13,742 nucleotides of DNA from assembly GCA_947628495.1 (NCBI GenBank), contig CANRAC010000013.1, positions 1-13,742 of the forward strand, written 5' to 3'. Origin of the DNA: an uncultured Bacilli bacterium. GTDB taxonomy: Bacteria; Bacillota_I; Bacilli_A; RF39; UBA660. The notes below the pieces were generated by a model. The model made no database searches, had not been told where the DNA came from, and worked only from the letters and a program-made list of their open reading frames with translations. Positions 5,313 through 13,561 of this stretch are shown piece after piece (within the stretch, counting starts at the first letter, position 1; each line of letters begins with the position of its first letter). The position numbers and the translations under genes are program-made.

Positions 5313-5477
5313 ATGGAAAAAAAGCTTGATCGAATCTTAATTAGACAAGAAGTATTGGAAGAAACTACTAAGAACATCGCTTTAAACTGTTATCAAAATG
5401 GTGTATCCAAAGATATAATTTGCCAATCATTAAATATAACCCAACAAGAATTAGATAATATCCTAAAAAATATTTAG
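5313..5477 (+). CDS. Small HTH-like protein (54 aa)
   Basis: 54 residues: an N-terminal charged helix (MEKKLDRILIRQEVLEETTK) and a C-terminal part, NIALNCYQNGVSKDIICQSL then NITQQELDNILK. The latter has the spacing of the short helix-turn-helix tail (A..Y..G.S...I...L.......V) seen in many small Firmicutes proteins and at the C-terminus of Rpn-type PD-(D/E)XK nuclease-fold proteins. It could be a small regulator or a detached tail of such a protein. The only ribosome-site candidate is AGAG inside the preceding terminator hairpin, so readthrough would be needed for its expression. It is followed by its own terminator, which supports it being a real unit. Confidence 0.5.
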   Translation: MEKKLDRILIRQEVLEETTKNIALNCYQNGVSKDIICQSLNITQQELDNILKNI

Positions 5478-5500
5478 AAAGTGCGAATAGTACTTTTTTT
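5478..5500 (+). terminator. Terminator after the small HTH-like gene
   Basis: AAAGTGC with GTACTTT (one G-U pair), loop GAATA, followed directly by a T-run. It begins one base after the TAG stop. Confidence 0.7.
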
Positions 5501-5522
5501 ATATATCTAGATTTTAAGTAAT

Positions 5523-6275
5523 TTAGATGTATTTAATGTTTTTAACAACTTCTAATTTTCCGATTTTTTTTGTCAAAGTTTTTTGCATATTACTTCGATA
5601 GCGTGGTAATGAGCAAATTTGATCTCTTAAAATAAATTCTGTGTTAGTCAGTCCATAATCGTTGATAATTTCCTGATATATTTGATTAACATTATTTATT
5701 ATATTTTTCTCTTGATCATTTATTTCACTGTATTTGATAAGATTTACAATTTTATCCTTACATGCTGCTATATTTCTACTTCTTTGCAATTCCCAATAAT
5801 AAGCATCTATTGTTTTTTGTGACGTTTGATAATAAGGGTTTTGGGCATTTTGCCATTCTTGTAATTGCAATTTTGCATTAGCCAATTCTTCATCCCTTAA
5901 ATTAGGATTCTCGATTATTTGGTATAAATAAATCATATCAGAGGTATCTTCATTTTCTAGAGAATGAATAATATAACTGTATATTTTGTAAGTTTTATAA
6001 AATATATATAATTGTCCTTTTTCTCTATCTTCTATTATGTTTAATTCAGGATTAACTTTTGTTGCTAATTTAATGGCTCGGTTAAAAATGTTATATCTCG
6101 CTACCCGCACCATAAAATCATCAGGTACAATTTGGGAAAATTGTTTATTGAAAACTGAAAATTTCAGTTCTATTAAACCGTTTAAATCCTCAATTATCTC
6201 TTGACTGAATATTGGCTTATATTTTTTTAGCAAACTTAGTAATTCTGCTTTAGAGGCAATAATATTTTTATTCAT
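5523..6275 (-). CDS. Hypothetical cytoplasmic helical protein (250 aa)
   Basis: I do not recognise this protein. It has 250 residues, no signal peptide, no membrane span and no obvious catalytic motif. Its composition suggests helices throughout, with a Gln/Asn/Tyr-rich middle (LQEWQNAQNPYYQTSQKT) and a basic C-terminus (TLTKKIGKLEVVKNIKYI). ATG 6275 is preferred over the adjacent TTG because GGAG (6287-6284) sits eight bases away; either choice changes the protein by one residue. It stands alone on the minus strand, divergent from the response-regulator gene, with about 110 bp between the starts. A link to the two-component system is possible but not shown. Confidence 0.75.
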   Translation of the reverse strand: MNKNIIASKAELLSLLKKYKPIFSQEIIEDLNGLIELKFSVFNKQFSQIVPDDFMVRVARYNIFNRAIKLATKVNPELNIIEDREKGQLYIFYKTYKIYSYIIHSLENEDTSDMIYLYQIIENPNLRDEELANAKLQLQEWQNAQNPYYQTSQKTIDAYYWELQRSRNIAACKDKIVNLIKYSEINDQEKNIINNVNQIYQEIINDYGLTNTEFILRDQICSLPRYRSNMQKTLTKKIGKLEVVKNIKYI

Positions 6276-6332
6276 CAAACCGTCTCCTTTTGTTAATATA
6301 TTTAATCACAAAATTTCCATAAGTCAATAAAT

Positions 6333-6362
6333 TTCATTTTTTTATCACATTTTTAGTATAAT
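6333..6362 (+). promoter_or_regulatory. Promoter of the two-component operon
   Basis: TATAAT (6357-6362) with a weak -35 candidate TTCATT (6333-6338) 18 nt upstream. A poor -35 is common where an activator is needed, and autoregulation by the response regulator is plausible but not visible as a clear repeated site. Confidence 0.45.
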
Positions 6363-6384
6363 ATTAACTTAAGTGGTGATATAG

Positions 6385-7047
6385 ATGAAAATCTTAATTG
6401 TAGATGATGAACAATTAATTCGTGATGTCATAAAAGAATATGCCATCTTAGAAAATTATCTTGTTGATGAAGCAGATGATGGTCTAAAAGCTTTAGAGAA
6501 GGTACGTCATAATGATTATGATGTTATTATTATGGATATTATGATGCCTAAAATGGATGGCTATAAGACAGTAGAAGAAATTAAAAAAATCAAAGACATT
6601 CCTTTTATCATGCTTTCGGCCCGAGCTGAAGAGTATGACAAACTTTATGGGTTTAAATTAGGAATAGATGATTATATGACCAAACCTTTTTCTCCTAAAG
6701 AGTTAATGGCGCGGATTAAAGCAGTTACTAAAAGAAATACTTCTCAAGATGCCATTTATACTTTCGAGGGCTTAGTTGTAAATGATAGTGCCCATGAAGT
6801 TATGGTCGATAATGTCAAAATTAATCTGACGCCTAAAGAATACGATCTGCTTTTATATTTTATTAAAAATAAAAATATTGCTTTATCTCGCCAGCAACTC
6901 TTAGAACAAGTCTGGGGCTATGATTATTTAGGTGAAGATCGTACTATCGATACCCACGTTAAAACACTACGTAATAACTTGCAAAAATATCGCAAATTTA
7001 TTATAACAATAAGAGGAATGGGGTATAAGTTTGAATATAAAAAATAA
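6385..7047 (+). CDS. Response regulator, OmpR/PhoB family
   Basis: 220 residues: receiver domain (1-120) and winged-helix DNA-binding domain (about 125-218). The acidic pocket is Asp7/Asp8, the phospho-acceptor is Asp51 (IIMDIMMPKMDG), the switch residues are Ser78 and Lys100 (TKPF). The C-terminal domain shows LTPKEYDLLLYFIKN, the recognition-helix region RTIDTHVKTLRNNL and the wing ITIRGMGYKFE. The ribosome site GTGGTGAT lies just upstream of ATG. The last 17 bases overlap the kinase gene, so the two are translationally coupled and form one operon. The neighbouring cell-wall genes make an envelope signal plausible; the true stimulus is unknown. Confidence 0.93.
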   Translation: MKILIVDDEQLIRDVIKEYAILENYLVDEADDGLKALEKVRHNDYDVIIMDIMMPKMDGYKTVEEIKKIKDIPFIMLSARAEEYDKLYGFKLGIDDYMTKPFSPKELMARIKAVTKRNTSQDAIYTFEGLVVNDSAHEVMVDNVKINLTPKEYDLLLYFIKNKNIALSRQQLLEQVWGYDYLGEDRTIDTHVKTLRNNLQKYRKFIITIRGMGYKFEYKK

Positions 7048-8401
7048 AAGTATTAATTTTCAAACAATTTGTTATTTAGTTGTCTTTTCCACTACTATTC
7101 TTCTAGCTTTATGGTTTTTTCAAATTCTTTTTTTAAGAGTATTTTACGAACGTTATCAAATAAAAACGATGCAAAAAATTTCTCAAGAAATTCAACAGTA
7201 TGATGATAATGATTTGTTGGAATTAGAAAAATTAGCTTATGAAAATGATATATGCATTGAACTTGATTTAGGCAGTGAGACTTTGAGTTTTAATACGAAA
7301 ATGCCTACTTGTATTTTAAATACTTCTTCCTCCTTATTAGAAAACTATAAATATAAATTACTAAATATGGATAAAGATATTAATACTCTAAAATTAGTGA
7401 ATAAAAAATATGAAGTCAAAGGCTTACTTTCGGCTATTAAAAAGGATGATGGAATAATCTATGTTTATGCTAATCTCGAAGATGTTCATGCTACTTCCGT
7501 TGTGTTGCGTAATCAACTAATTTATATTACCTTACTAGCCATTATTATATCTTGTTTACTTGCTTTATATATTTCGAAAAAACTAACTAGACCCATCGTT
7601 GAGATTACTAAAAAAGCCAAAAATTTAGGAAACAAAAATCTCGAATTTACAAAAAGTGGGATTAGAGAAATAGATGAATTAGCCGAAAATCTTAATAATG
7701 CCAATATGGAAATAATGAAAATAGATGAATTACGTCGAGATTTAATGGCCAATGTTTCTCACGATTTAAAAACGCCTTTAACGATGATTAAAGCATATGC
7801 CGAGATGATTCGCGACTTTTCTTATAAAGACAAAGACAAACGCGATAATCATTTAGCCATTATTATTGATGAAACCGACCGTTTAAACATGTTAGTTAAT
7901 GATATTCTTTTATTATCCAAAGCTCAAGCTCGTGTGGAAAGTTTAAAAATAGAAGAATATGATTTAATTAAAGAGATAAAAGGCATTTTAAAAAAATATG
8001 AAATAATGAAAGAGACAGAAGATTACAAACTTACCCTTATAGCTCCTGCTAAAGTCAAAGTCAAAGCTGATAAGAATAAATTAAATCAAGTTATTTATAA
8101 TTTAATTAATAATGCCATTAATTATACCGGAAAAAATAAAGATGTCATCATCGAAGTAGTCAAGCAAAATACCAGTTATTTAGTAGCTATTAAAGATAGT
8201 GGCAAAGGCATAAAAAAAGAAGAAATCAATTATATTTGGGATAAGTACTATAAAAATGAAAAAAATCATCAACGTAATGTGGTGGGCACGGGCTTAGGTT
8301 TATCAATTGTTAAAGCGATTTTGGAAGAACATAAATTTAAGTATGGTGTTAAGAGTCAAAAAAATAAAGGCACAACCTTTTATTTTGAAATACCTAAATA
8401 A
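7031..8401 (+). CDS. Sensor histidine kinase (HAMP, HisKA, HATPase)
   Basis: 456 residues, partner of the regulator above. Membrane spans at about 12-37 and 160-181 flank an extracytoplasmic sensor region of about 120 residues. HAMP spans about 182-235. The phospho-accepting His244 is in NVSHDLKTPL. The ATP-binding domain shows the N box (QVIYNLINNAINYT, 353-366), G1 (DSGKGI, 389-394) and G2 (GTGLGL, 419-424). The start is TTG 7031, overlapping the regulator by 17 bases: the next ATG is at residue 47, beyond the first membrane span, and would delete it. GGGG (7020-7023) or GAGG (7013-7016) may serve as the ribosome site. A long gap (8402-8566) with structured DNA follows. Confidence 0.92.
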   Translation: MNIKNKSINFQTICYLVVFSTTILLALWFFQILFLRVFYERYQIKTMQKISQEIQQYDDNDLLELEKLAYENDICIELDLGSETLSFNTKMPTCILNTSSSLLENYKYKLLNMDKDINTLKLVNKKYEVKGLLSAIKKDDGIIYVYANLEDVHATSVVLRNQLIYITLLAIIISCLLALYISKKLTRPIVEITKKAKNLGNKNLEFTKSGIREIDELAENLNNANMEIMKIDELRRDLMANVSHDLKTPLTMIKAYAEMIRDFSYKDKDKRDNHLAIIIDETDRLNMLVNDILLLSKAQARVESLKIEEYDLIKEIKGILKKYEIMKETEDYKLTLIAPAKVKVKADKNKLNQVIYNLINNAINYTGKNKDVIIEVVKQNTSYLVAIKDSGKGIKKEEINYIWDKYYKNEKNHQRNVVGTGLGLSIVKAILEEHKFKYGVKSQKNKGTTFYFEIPK

Positions 8402-8467
8402 TTCACCTATTCTTCACCATATTATCATAATTGAGATTTATACTGATAATAGTAAAGGAAGGTGAAT
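8401..8467 (+). other. Structured intergenic element with nested inverted repeats
   Basis: An outer pair, ATTCACCT (8401-8408) with AGGTGAAT (8460-8467), encloses an inner pair, ATTATCA (8421-8427) with TGATAAT (8444-8450). TTCACC also occurs twice in direct repeat, 11 bp apart (8402 and 8413), the spacing typical of OmpR/PhoB-type half-sites. It lacks a T-run, so it is not a terminator. It may be a regulator-binding site or a structured RNA. Confidence 0.4.
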
Positions 8468-8531
8468 AATAACTAGAAATTAAATTTCAAACTACTACAA
8501 ACAAAATTTATAAAATATAAAAACACACCTA

Positions 8532-8561
8532 AAAAAGTATTGAAATTTCTCAATACTTTTT
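8532..8561. terminator. Bidirectional terminator between the kinase and FemAB-like genes
   Basis: AAAAAGTATTGA (8532-8543) pairs with TCAATACTTTTT (8550-8561) around the loop AATTTC, with A- and T-runs on both sides. An outer AACAC/GTGTT pair can extend the stem. It ends five bases from the stop of the minus-strand gene. Confidence 0.8.
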
Positions 8562-8566
8562 AAGTG

Positions 8567-9805
8567 TTATTTTTTTAGTTGGCGATAAATTTTTAATAAA
8601 GTTGGTAAAACTTTATACCAAAAAGGTTTATTAACTAAATCAAATTCGCCTAAAAATTCGATATATTCGCCCCCAAATTTGCGTTTAAACTCATGCAAGC
8701 CCGCTAGCTTTTTATAAGTCGTTTTCGGATCACCGACTGTTCCAAATAAATCAAAAAATTTTAAGCCTTTATCAATTGCATCATTTAAAGCTTCATAGTA
8801 ACAGCGATTAACGGCAAAAGTTCTTTCCCCTAAATTATCATTACCTAAGTATAAAAGCCAAGAAGCGTAATTTGTGTAAGTTACAGCAGCCGAACAAACA
8901 ATTTTGCCTTTTGGGTATTGTTTGGCATATGGCTTGAAAATTTCTAAATCTTTCTCTAAACGTTTCACACGATCTTGGGCATCAGCTAAGTTTTTCTTTT
9001 TAATTTCCTCGTTTTTAATTTTGGCTTTTAAATCCTTTAATTCGTCTTTATCTTTCTTAATTATTTTATCAGGATATAAGCGAATATTTAAAAGTTTAAC
9101 ATGCCCAGATTTATGAAAATGTTTATAAAAACTGCGATAGTAATTATAAGAATAAGCGTGGAAACCATCTTTTTGAGCATTGTTTAAAATTAAATCGTGC
9201 ATTATATCGATGTCATTTCCTTCTTCTATTTCTAAATCATAACTATAACTTCTTTTAATAGTATTTAAGTAAGTTTTCGAAATATTTTTAATAATTTCAT
9301 CTTTATCTTTGTTTAAATGCACGCGGATTGTATAACGGGGTTGATTACCTTCATATAATTTATAAAAACCTTTATGAATAAAACCCTTTTTAATAAAATT
9401 ATCAAAAATATCTTTATTATTTTCTCCAGCAATTCGCTCGGCGTTTTCATTAATATCTTGATATTTAACCCCAGGGTCAACTTTTAAATAAATCGCGTTT
9501 TCTTCTTTTAAAAACTTTTTTAAACTTTCTGCAAAAAAAGTAAATAATTCTTCATTGTGATAATCAATTACAAAACCACGCGGAGCATAAAAATAGCACA
9601 TATTTAAAGGGGTTGTTCTTTTTAATAAAAGAGCACAAGCTAATATTTTATTTTTATCATCTTTAACTCCTACATAGCAAGGAATTAAGCCGCGTCCATC
9701 TTTTTGAGTTTGTCCCCATTCATAAGATTGTAAAAAATGGGCTTCCTCTTGTGATTCAAAAAAATTTTTATATTCTTTTTCACTTAAATTTTTAATAAAC
9801 TTCAT
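8567..9805 (-). CDS. FemAB/MurM-family peptidoglycan cross-bridge aminoacyltransferase
   Basis: A 412-residue protein of the family that adds amino acids from aminoacyl-tRNA to the stem peptide of lipid II on the cytoplasmic side of the membrane. The N-terminal HFLQSYEWGQTQK and YFYAPRGFVIDY, and the C-terminal FFDLFGTVGDPKTTYKKLAG and LHEFKRKFGGEYIEFLGEFD, are family hallmarks in two GNAT-like halves. Residues 247-292 are a highly charged helical insert (KDKDELKDLKAKIKNEEIKK and following), the coiled-coil arm known in FemA-type proteins and thought to touch tRNA. Length is normal. The amino acid added cannot be read from sequence. GGTGA precedes ATG 9805. Divergent from the serine hydrolase gene, consistent with an envelope role for both. 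Confidence 0.88.
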   Translation of the reverse strand: MKFIKNLSEKEYKNFFESQEEAHFLQSYEWGQTQKDGRGLIPCYVGVKDDKNKILACALLLKRTTPLNMCYFYAPRGFVIDYHNEELFTFFAESLKKFLKEENAIYLKVDPGVKYQDINENAERIAGENNKDIFDNFIKKGFIHKGFYKLYEGNQPRYTIRVHLNKDKDEIIKNISKTYLNTIKRSYSYDLEIEEGNDIDIMHDLILNNAQKDGFHAYSYNYYRSFYKHFHKSGHVKLLNIRLYPDKIIKKDKDELKDLKAKIKNEEIKKKNLADAQDRVKRLEKDLEIFKPYAKQYPKGKIVCSAAVTYTNYASWLLYLGNDNLGERTFAVNRCYYEALNDAIDKGLKFFDLFGTVGDPKTTYKKLAGLHEFKRKFGGEYIEFLGEFDLVNKPFWYKVLPTLLKIYRQLKK

Positions 9806-9824
9806 GATTCGTTCACCATTAAGT

Positions 9825-9833
9825 ATTTTACCA
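9825..9833 (-). promoter_or_regulatory. Extended -10 promoter of the FemAB-like gene
   Basis: On the minus strand TGGTAAAAT (9833-9825) is an extended -10 with no good -35. The start would be near 9818, giving a short leader. Confidence 0.45.
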
Positions 9834-9871
9834 CGAAATTAAATAATAATTAAGTATTTGCCAAAATTCTC

Positions 9872-9899
9872 TTTTTATTTTGTAAAAGTATGTTATAAT
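9872..9899 (+). promoter_or_regulatory. Promoter of the serine hydrolase gene
   Basis: TATAAT (9894-9899) preceded by TGT makes a perfect extended -10; the -35 is only TTTTTA (9872-9877) at 16 nt. The start near 9906 supports ATG 9924 and excludes the longer in-frame start at 9858. Confidence 0.6.
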
Positions 9900-9923
9900 T
9901 TTAAAAGACAAGGAAGAGGACAT

Positions 9924-10949
9924 ATGCGCAAAAAGGCAATGACATTTGTTTTTTTATTAATGATTTTAGATGTGACTTTAATTGTGATAAGACTAAGTAA
10001 TCCTTCACATGCTTTCCAAGAAGAAACATCAGATAAATCCCGAATTAAACAAATAAAAACAGCAGATGAGGTTAGTGCAAATGATGAAGAAATAGAGCAA
10101 AATTATTATTTAGATTTAGTTTCCTTAGAACCTAATCAAGAAACTTTGGAAATAGCAAACGATAATTATTCCATGCCTGAGGATTTAAAAACGGATTTAA
10201 TTAACATTTTTAAAGATTATAAAGAAGGCTCTTCTTTTTTAGTTGTTAGTTTAACTGATGGCATGGCTTTTGGTTACAATATTGACCAATCTTATTCCTC
10301 AGCTAGCACCATTAAAGCCGCCTATGCGCTATATTTATATAAATTACTAGCTGATGAAAAAGCTAATTTTAATGATGAGATTGCCTATGAAGCTAAATTT
10401 TATAATAAAGGGACAGGTATTGTTAAAGATAGCCCTTATGGTACGGTTTATACTGTTAAAGATTTAATTTATAATATGATTCATGAAAGTGATAATTCAG
10501 CATATTTAATGTTATTAAATAAATATAAATGGGATGGCTTTAACGAAATGTTAGATGATTTAGGAACTCCAGAAATTCATTTAAGTAATACTTCACGCTG
10601 GGGTAAACTAAGTTGTCGGAGTAGTGCCATTATTTGGCAAGAAATTTATCGCTTTAGTAAAACTGATCAAGAGGGTAAAGAATTATTTGATTTACTTTTA
10701 AATGCTAAATATAATTATTTTAAAGAAGTATTATCAGAAACTGCCAGTGCAAGTAAAACTGGTTTTACTCCGACAGTTGTTCATGAAACAGGTATTGTTA
10801 TGGATGATGATAACCCTTATATTGTTGTTATTTTATCCAATACCGGCGGAAACTCTAATAATGCTCATGCCCATGTGATAAATGGCATATCCAAAATAGT
10901 TCCTATTATGCAACAATATAAAGAATATAAAAATAATCAAGAAAAATAA
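9924..10949 (+). CDS. Membrane-anchored class A beta-lactamase-like serine hydrolase
   Basis: 341 residues. Residues 7-24 form a signal anchor, followed by an acidic linker and, from about residue 85, a penicillin-recognising serine hydrolase domain of the beta-lactamase class A type, acting outside the membrane. The active-site triad is complete: STIK (128-131), SDN (189-191) and KTG (278-280). The usual omega-loop ExxLN with its deacylating glutamate is not evident; the nearest stretch is PEIHLSNTSRW (216-226). A cell-wall or penicillin-binding role may therefore be more likely than antibiotic breakdown. The ribosome site GGAAGAGG lies four bases upstream. Its own terminator follows at once. 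Confidence 0.85.
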   Translation: MRKKAMTFVFLLMILDVTLIVIRLSNPSHAFQEETSDKSRIKQIKTADEVSANDEEIEQNYYLDLVSLEPNQETLEIANDNYSMPEDLKTDLINIFKDYKEGSSFLVVSLTDGMAFGYNIDQSYSSASTIKAAYALYLYKLLADEKANFNDEIAYEAKFYNKGTGIVKDSPYGTVYTVKDLIYNMIHESDNSAYLMLLNKYKWDGFNEMLDDLGTPEIHLSNTSRWGKLSCRSSAIIWQEIYRFSKTDQEGKELFDLLLNAKYNYFKEVLSETASASKTGFTPTVVHETGIVMDDDNPYIVVILSNTGGNSNNAHAHVINGISKIVPIMQQYKEYKNNQEK

Positions 10950-10950
10950 T

Positions 10951-10979
10951 ACTTATCAAATGGTAAGTTTTTCTTTTTA
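10951..10979 (+). terminator. Terminator of the serine hydrolase gene
   Basis: ACTTATC pairs with GGTAAGT (one G-U) around AAAT and is followed by TTTTTCTTTTT. It is two bases from the stop codon. Confidence 0.75.
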
Positions 10980-10993
10980 TTTAAAATATTTCA

Positions 10994-11002
10994 TGATAAG
11001 AT
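10994..11002 (+). promoter_or_regulatory. Extended -10 promoter directly abutting the YfhO start
   Basis: TGATAAGAT is identical to the -10 block at 13525-13533. No clear -35 is present (TTTTTA at 17 nt). The expected start is about 11009, exactly the GTG of the gene. Confidence 0.45.
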
Positions 11003-11008
11003 GATTAT

Positions 11009-13495
11009 GTGATTAAAATGAAGAAGTATTTAAAATATCTATTAGCATTTATTATCCCCATCAGCATCTTTTGTATCTGTTTAGCTATTAATCATATTGC
11101 CCCTTTTGGCAAATATTTAATAACTACATATGATTCTAAAGTCCAATATCCTGGTTTTTTTATGGGACTTAAAAATATGCATTTCTTTATGTTTAATGCT
11201 GGCTTTGGTTTTAATTTTTTTGGAACTATGGCCTATTATGTAATGAACCCCATAAACTTATTAATTAAATTTTTTGATATTTATAATTATAATATTTTTT
11301 ATTTTATAATAATTATTTTAAAAATTGGTTTATGTGGTTTAAGCATGCAGTTTTTTCTTAGCAGAGAAGAAAAACATGATAATTTGTGGAGTGTAGTTTT
11401 TAGTGTTATTTACGCTTTAATAGGCTATATAGTAGTTTTCTATGACAATGTTTTTTGGCTTGATGGAGTCATAATGCTTCCTTTAATTTTAGTTGGTATT
11501 AATAAAATCATAGATAAAAAATCAGCCTTATTTTATGTCATTAGTTTAGCCATTTCTTTAATGGTCAGTTTTTATACCGGTTATATGAATTGTATCTTTA
11601 GCGTTATTTATTTTATTTATAAATTAGTAGAAAAGAATAAATATAAAGATAAAAAAATAATTTTAAATTTTATAGTTAGCTCTATTGCAGCGGTTTTAAT
11701 AGCTGGAGTTGTTTTAGTCCCTACTTTCTTTGCTTTAATGGCTGGTAAAGCTAGTGGCTTTCAAGATGATTTTACGAAATATTTAGCTTTCAATGATAAC
11801 ATTAAATATATCTTTTATTCATTTACACCTGGCAATTTTCATTCAAGTTTGGTCGGTAATAGTGGCTTTGCTCAAAATTTTTGCACGCTTTTTGTCGTTA
11901 GTTTATTCGTTACGTCTTTCTTCAACAAAAAAATTGATAATAAAACTAAGAGTATCACCATCATAATCATTTTATTTTATATGCTATCTTATAGTTTTAA
12001 TTTATTAGATTATGCTTGGCAATTTTTTCAAAAGCCCATTTGGTGGCAACATCGTTATTCTTTTACTTTTTCAGCATTTCTAATAATCATCGCTTATAAA
12101 AATTTAATGAATTATGATTTTTGTAAACTAACTCTCAAGAAAAAGAGCATTATTTATGTTACATTTGCTAGTTTAGTAGCTATTAGCTTTGTCTTATTTT
12201 ATATGCAAATGAATCCGCGTAGTATATTTAGATTATTCATTTTAGCTTTTTCAATTTTATTATTAATTAATTATATATTTATTTTTAATAATCCGAAAAG
12301 TAAGTATAAGTATATTATAATTGGCTTAATAGTCTTAGAATTAGGATTAAATACCTACGCTAGTATTAAAGAAAATTGCAAAACTGATTCTTCTTCTACT
12401 GTTACTTATGATTTATTAGCCAAAAAACAAATTAATGAAAGTCTAAAGATTGTTAAAAAAGATAAATCTTTTTATCGAACTGAATTAGTTCAACGCTACA
12501 CTTATAATGATGGATTATTCTTTAATTATAATGGCATTAATTATTTTAATTCCGTCCGCAATCAAAGAGTTATCAAAGCTTTAGAAAATTATTTTCCTAT
12601 CGAAGTGGATAGTCATCAAAGTATTAATTTAAATCAATTAGATCCGGCTATGTTATCGTTATTTGATGTTAAATATTTAATAAATGATCAAGATATTGCT
12701 TATTTAGAAAAAATAGATGACAAAGTCTATTTAAATAAGCAAGCACTAGGATTGGGCTTTATAGTTGATAAAAGCCTTTTAAATATTAAATTTAAAAAGG
12801 ATGATTATTTAAATAATATTTCTTTAGTATATAGTAAAATGTTAAATGAAAAATTAAATTTATATAAAAAAATAGATAATACCCAAATCACTTTAGAAAA
12901 TGTTAAATTTAATAAAAAAACCAATAAGTATGAAAGTGTTAAAAACCTTGTTGGCCATATTACTATCGAATTTACAGCCCCAAGTAATTTATTGTTTAGC
13001 GTTAAAGACAGATTAGGAACGGATTGTTATATTAATGGTTCCTTACAAGCTATTCATAGTTCATATTATTATATTTCCAAAGGGGAAAATGTTAAAGTGG
13101 TATTGCAATTTACTAACCAAAAAGAAAATAAAGATTATGCCGATATTTATTATTTAGATGATGAATTGTATCAAATGATTACAGATAAATTAAGCAAAAC
13201 TACCTTACAAAATATCAAAACAAATAATAAACATCTTTTAGAAGCATCCATTAATGTTAAAGATAAAGATGGATTATTATTTACAACTATTCCTTATGAA
13301 AAAGGGATGTCTATCAAAGTTAATGGTAAGAAAGTAACACCAAAATTAATTTTTGATGCATTTATAGGTTTAGAATTAGAAACAGGGGATAATAATATTA
13401 TTATAGATTATATACCCCAAGGATTTATAATTGGCATCATTTGTAGTTTGTTAGGAATAAGTTCTTTAATCTATTTAAAAAATCAAAAAAAATAA
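11009..13495 (+). CDS. yfhO: YfhO-family multi-spanning membrane protein
   Basis: 828 residues. An N-terminal membrane span (about 8-28) is followed by an outer loop with TTYDSKVQYPGF (39-50), the conserved acidic loop of GT-C-type glycosyltransferases, then about ten more spans to residue 450. Residues 455-800 form a large extracytoplasmic beta-rich domain, and one last span (about 803-822) ends in a Lys-rich tail. This matches the YfhO family (PF09586), tied in Bacillus and Listeria to glycosylation of lipoteichoic or wall teichoic acid. No Shine-Dalgarno precedes either GTG 11009 or the in-frame ATG 11018, and the promoter -10 ends seven bases before GTG. Translation may be leaderless. If the promoter call is wrong, ATG 11018 is the simpler start. 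Confidence 0.85.
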   Translation: MIKMKKYLKYLLAFIIPISIFCICLAINHIAPFGKYLITTYDSKVQYPGFFMGLKNMHFFMFNAGFGFNFFGTMAYYVMNPINLLIKFFDIYNYNIFYFIIIILKIGLCGLSMQFFLSREEKHDNLWSVVFSVIYALIGYIVVFYDNVFWLDGVIMLPLILVGINKIIDKKSALFYVISLAISLMVSFYTGYMNCIFSVIYFIYKLVEKNKYKDKKIILNFIVSSIAAVLIAGVVLVPTFFALMAGKASGFQDDFTKYLAFNDNIKYIFYSFTPGNFHSSLVGNSGFAQNFCTLFVVSLFVTSFFNKKIDNKTKSITIIIILFYMLSYSFNLLDYAWQFFQKPIWWQHRYSFTFSAFLIIIAYKNLMNYDFCKLTLKKKSIIYVTFASLVAISFVLFYMQMNPRSIFRLFILAFSILLLINYIFIFNNPKSKYKYIIIGLIVLELGLNTYASIKENCKTDSSSTVTYDLLAKKQINESLKIVKKDKSFYRTELVQRYTYNDGLFFNYNGINYFNSVRNQRVIKALENYFPIEVDSHQSINLNQLDPAMLSLFDVKYLINDQDIAYLEKIDDKVYLNKQALGLGFIVDKSLLNIKFKKDDYLNNISLVYSKMLNEKLNLYKKIDNTQITLENVKFNKKTNKYESVKNLVGHITIEFTAPSNLLFSVKDRLGTDCYINGSLQAIHSSYYYISKGENVKVVLQFTNQKENKDYADIYYLDDELYQMITDKLSKTTLQNIKTNNKHLLEASINVKDKDGLLFTTIPYEKGMSIKVNGKKVTPKLIFDAFIGLELETGDNNIIIDYIPQGFIIGIICSLLGISSLIYLKNQKK

Positions 13496-13504
13496 AAGAA
13501 AATA

Positions 13505-13533
13505 TTGCTTTTAATCGTTAGTTTTGATAAGAT
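13505..13533 (+). promoter_or_regulatory. Promoter of the SipW-type exported protein gene
   Basis: TTGCTT (13505-13510), 17-nt spacer, TAAGAT (13528-13533) preceded by TGA. The gene therefore has its own promoter; no terminator hairpin separates it from the gene upstream, so readthrough is possible. Confidence 0.65.
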
Positions 13534-13561
13534 GTTTATAGTAGAAGGAGGAAATAAATAA

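Noticed and set aside
7522..7752. Open frame on the minus strand inside the histidine kinase gene.
   Set aside because: It is antisense to the HAMP and HisKA coding region, with no ribosome site.
8904..9116. Open frame on the plus strand inside the FemAB-like gene.
   Set aside because: It is the antisense of the charged coiled-coil insert, which naturally gives Phe/Leu/Ser-rich open frames.
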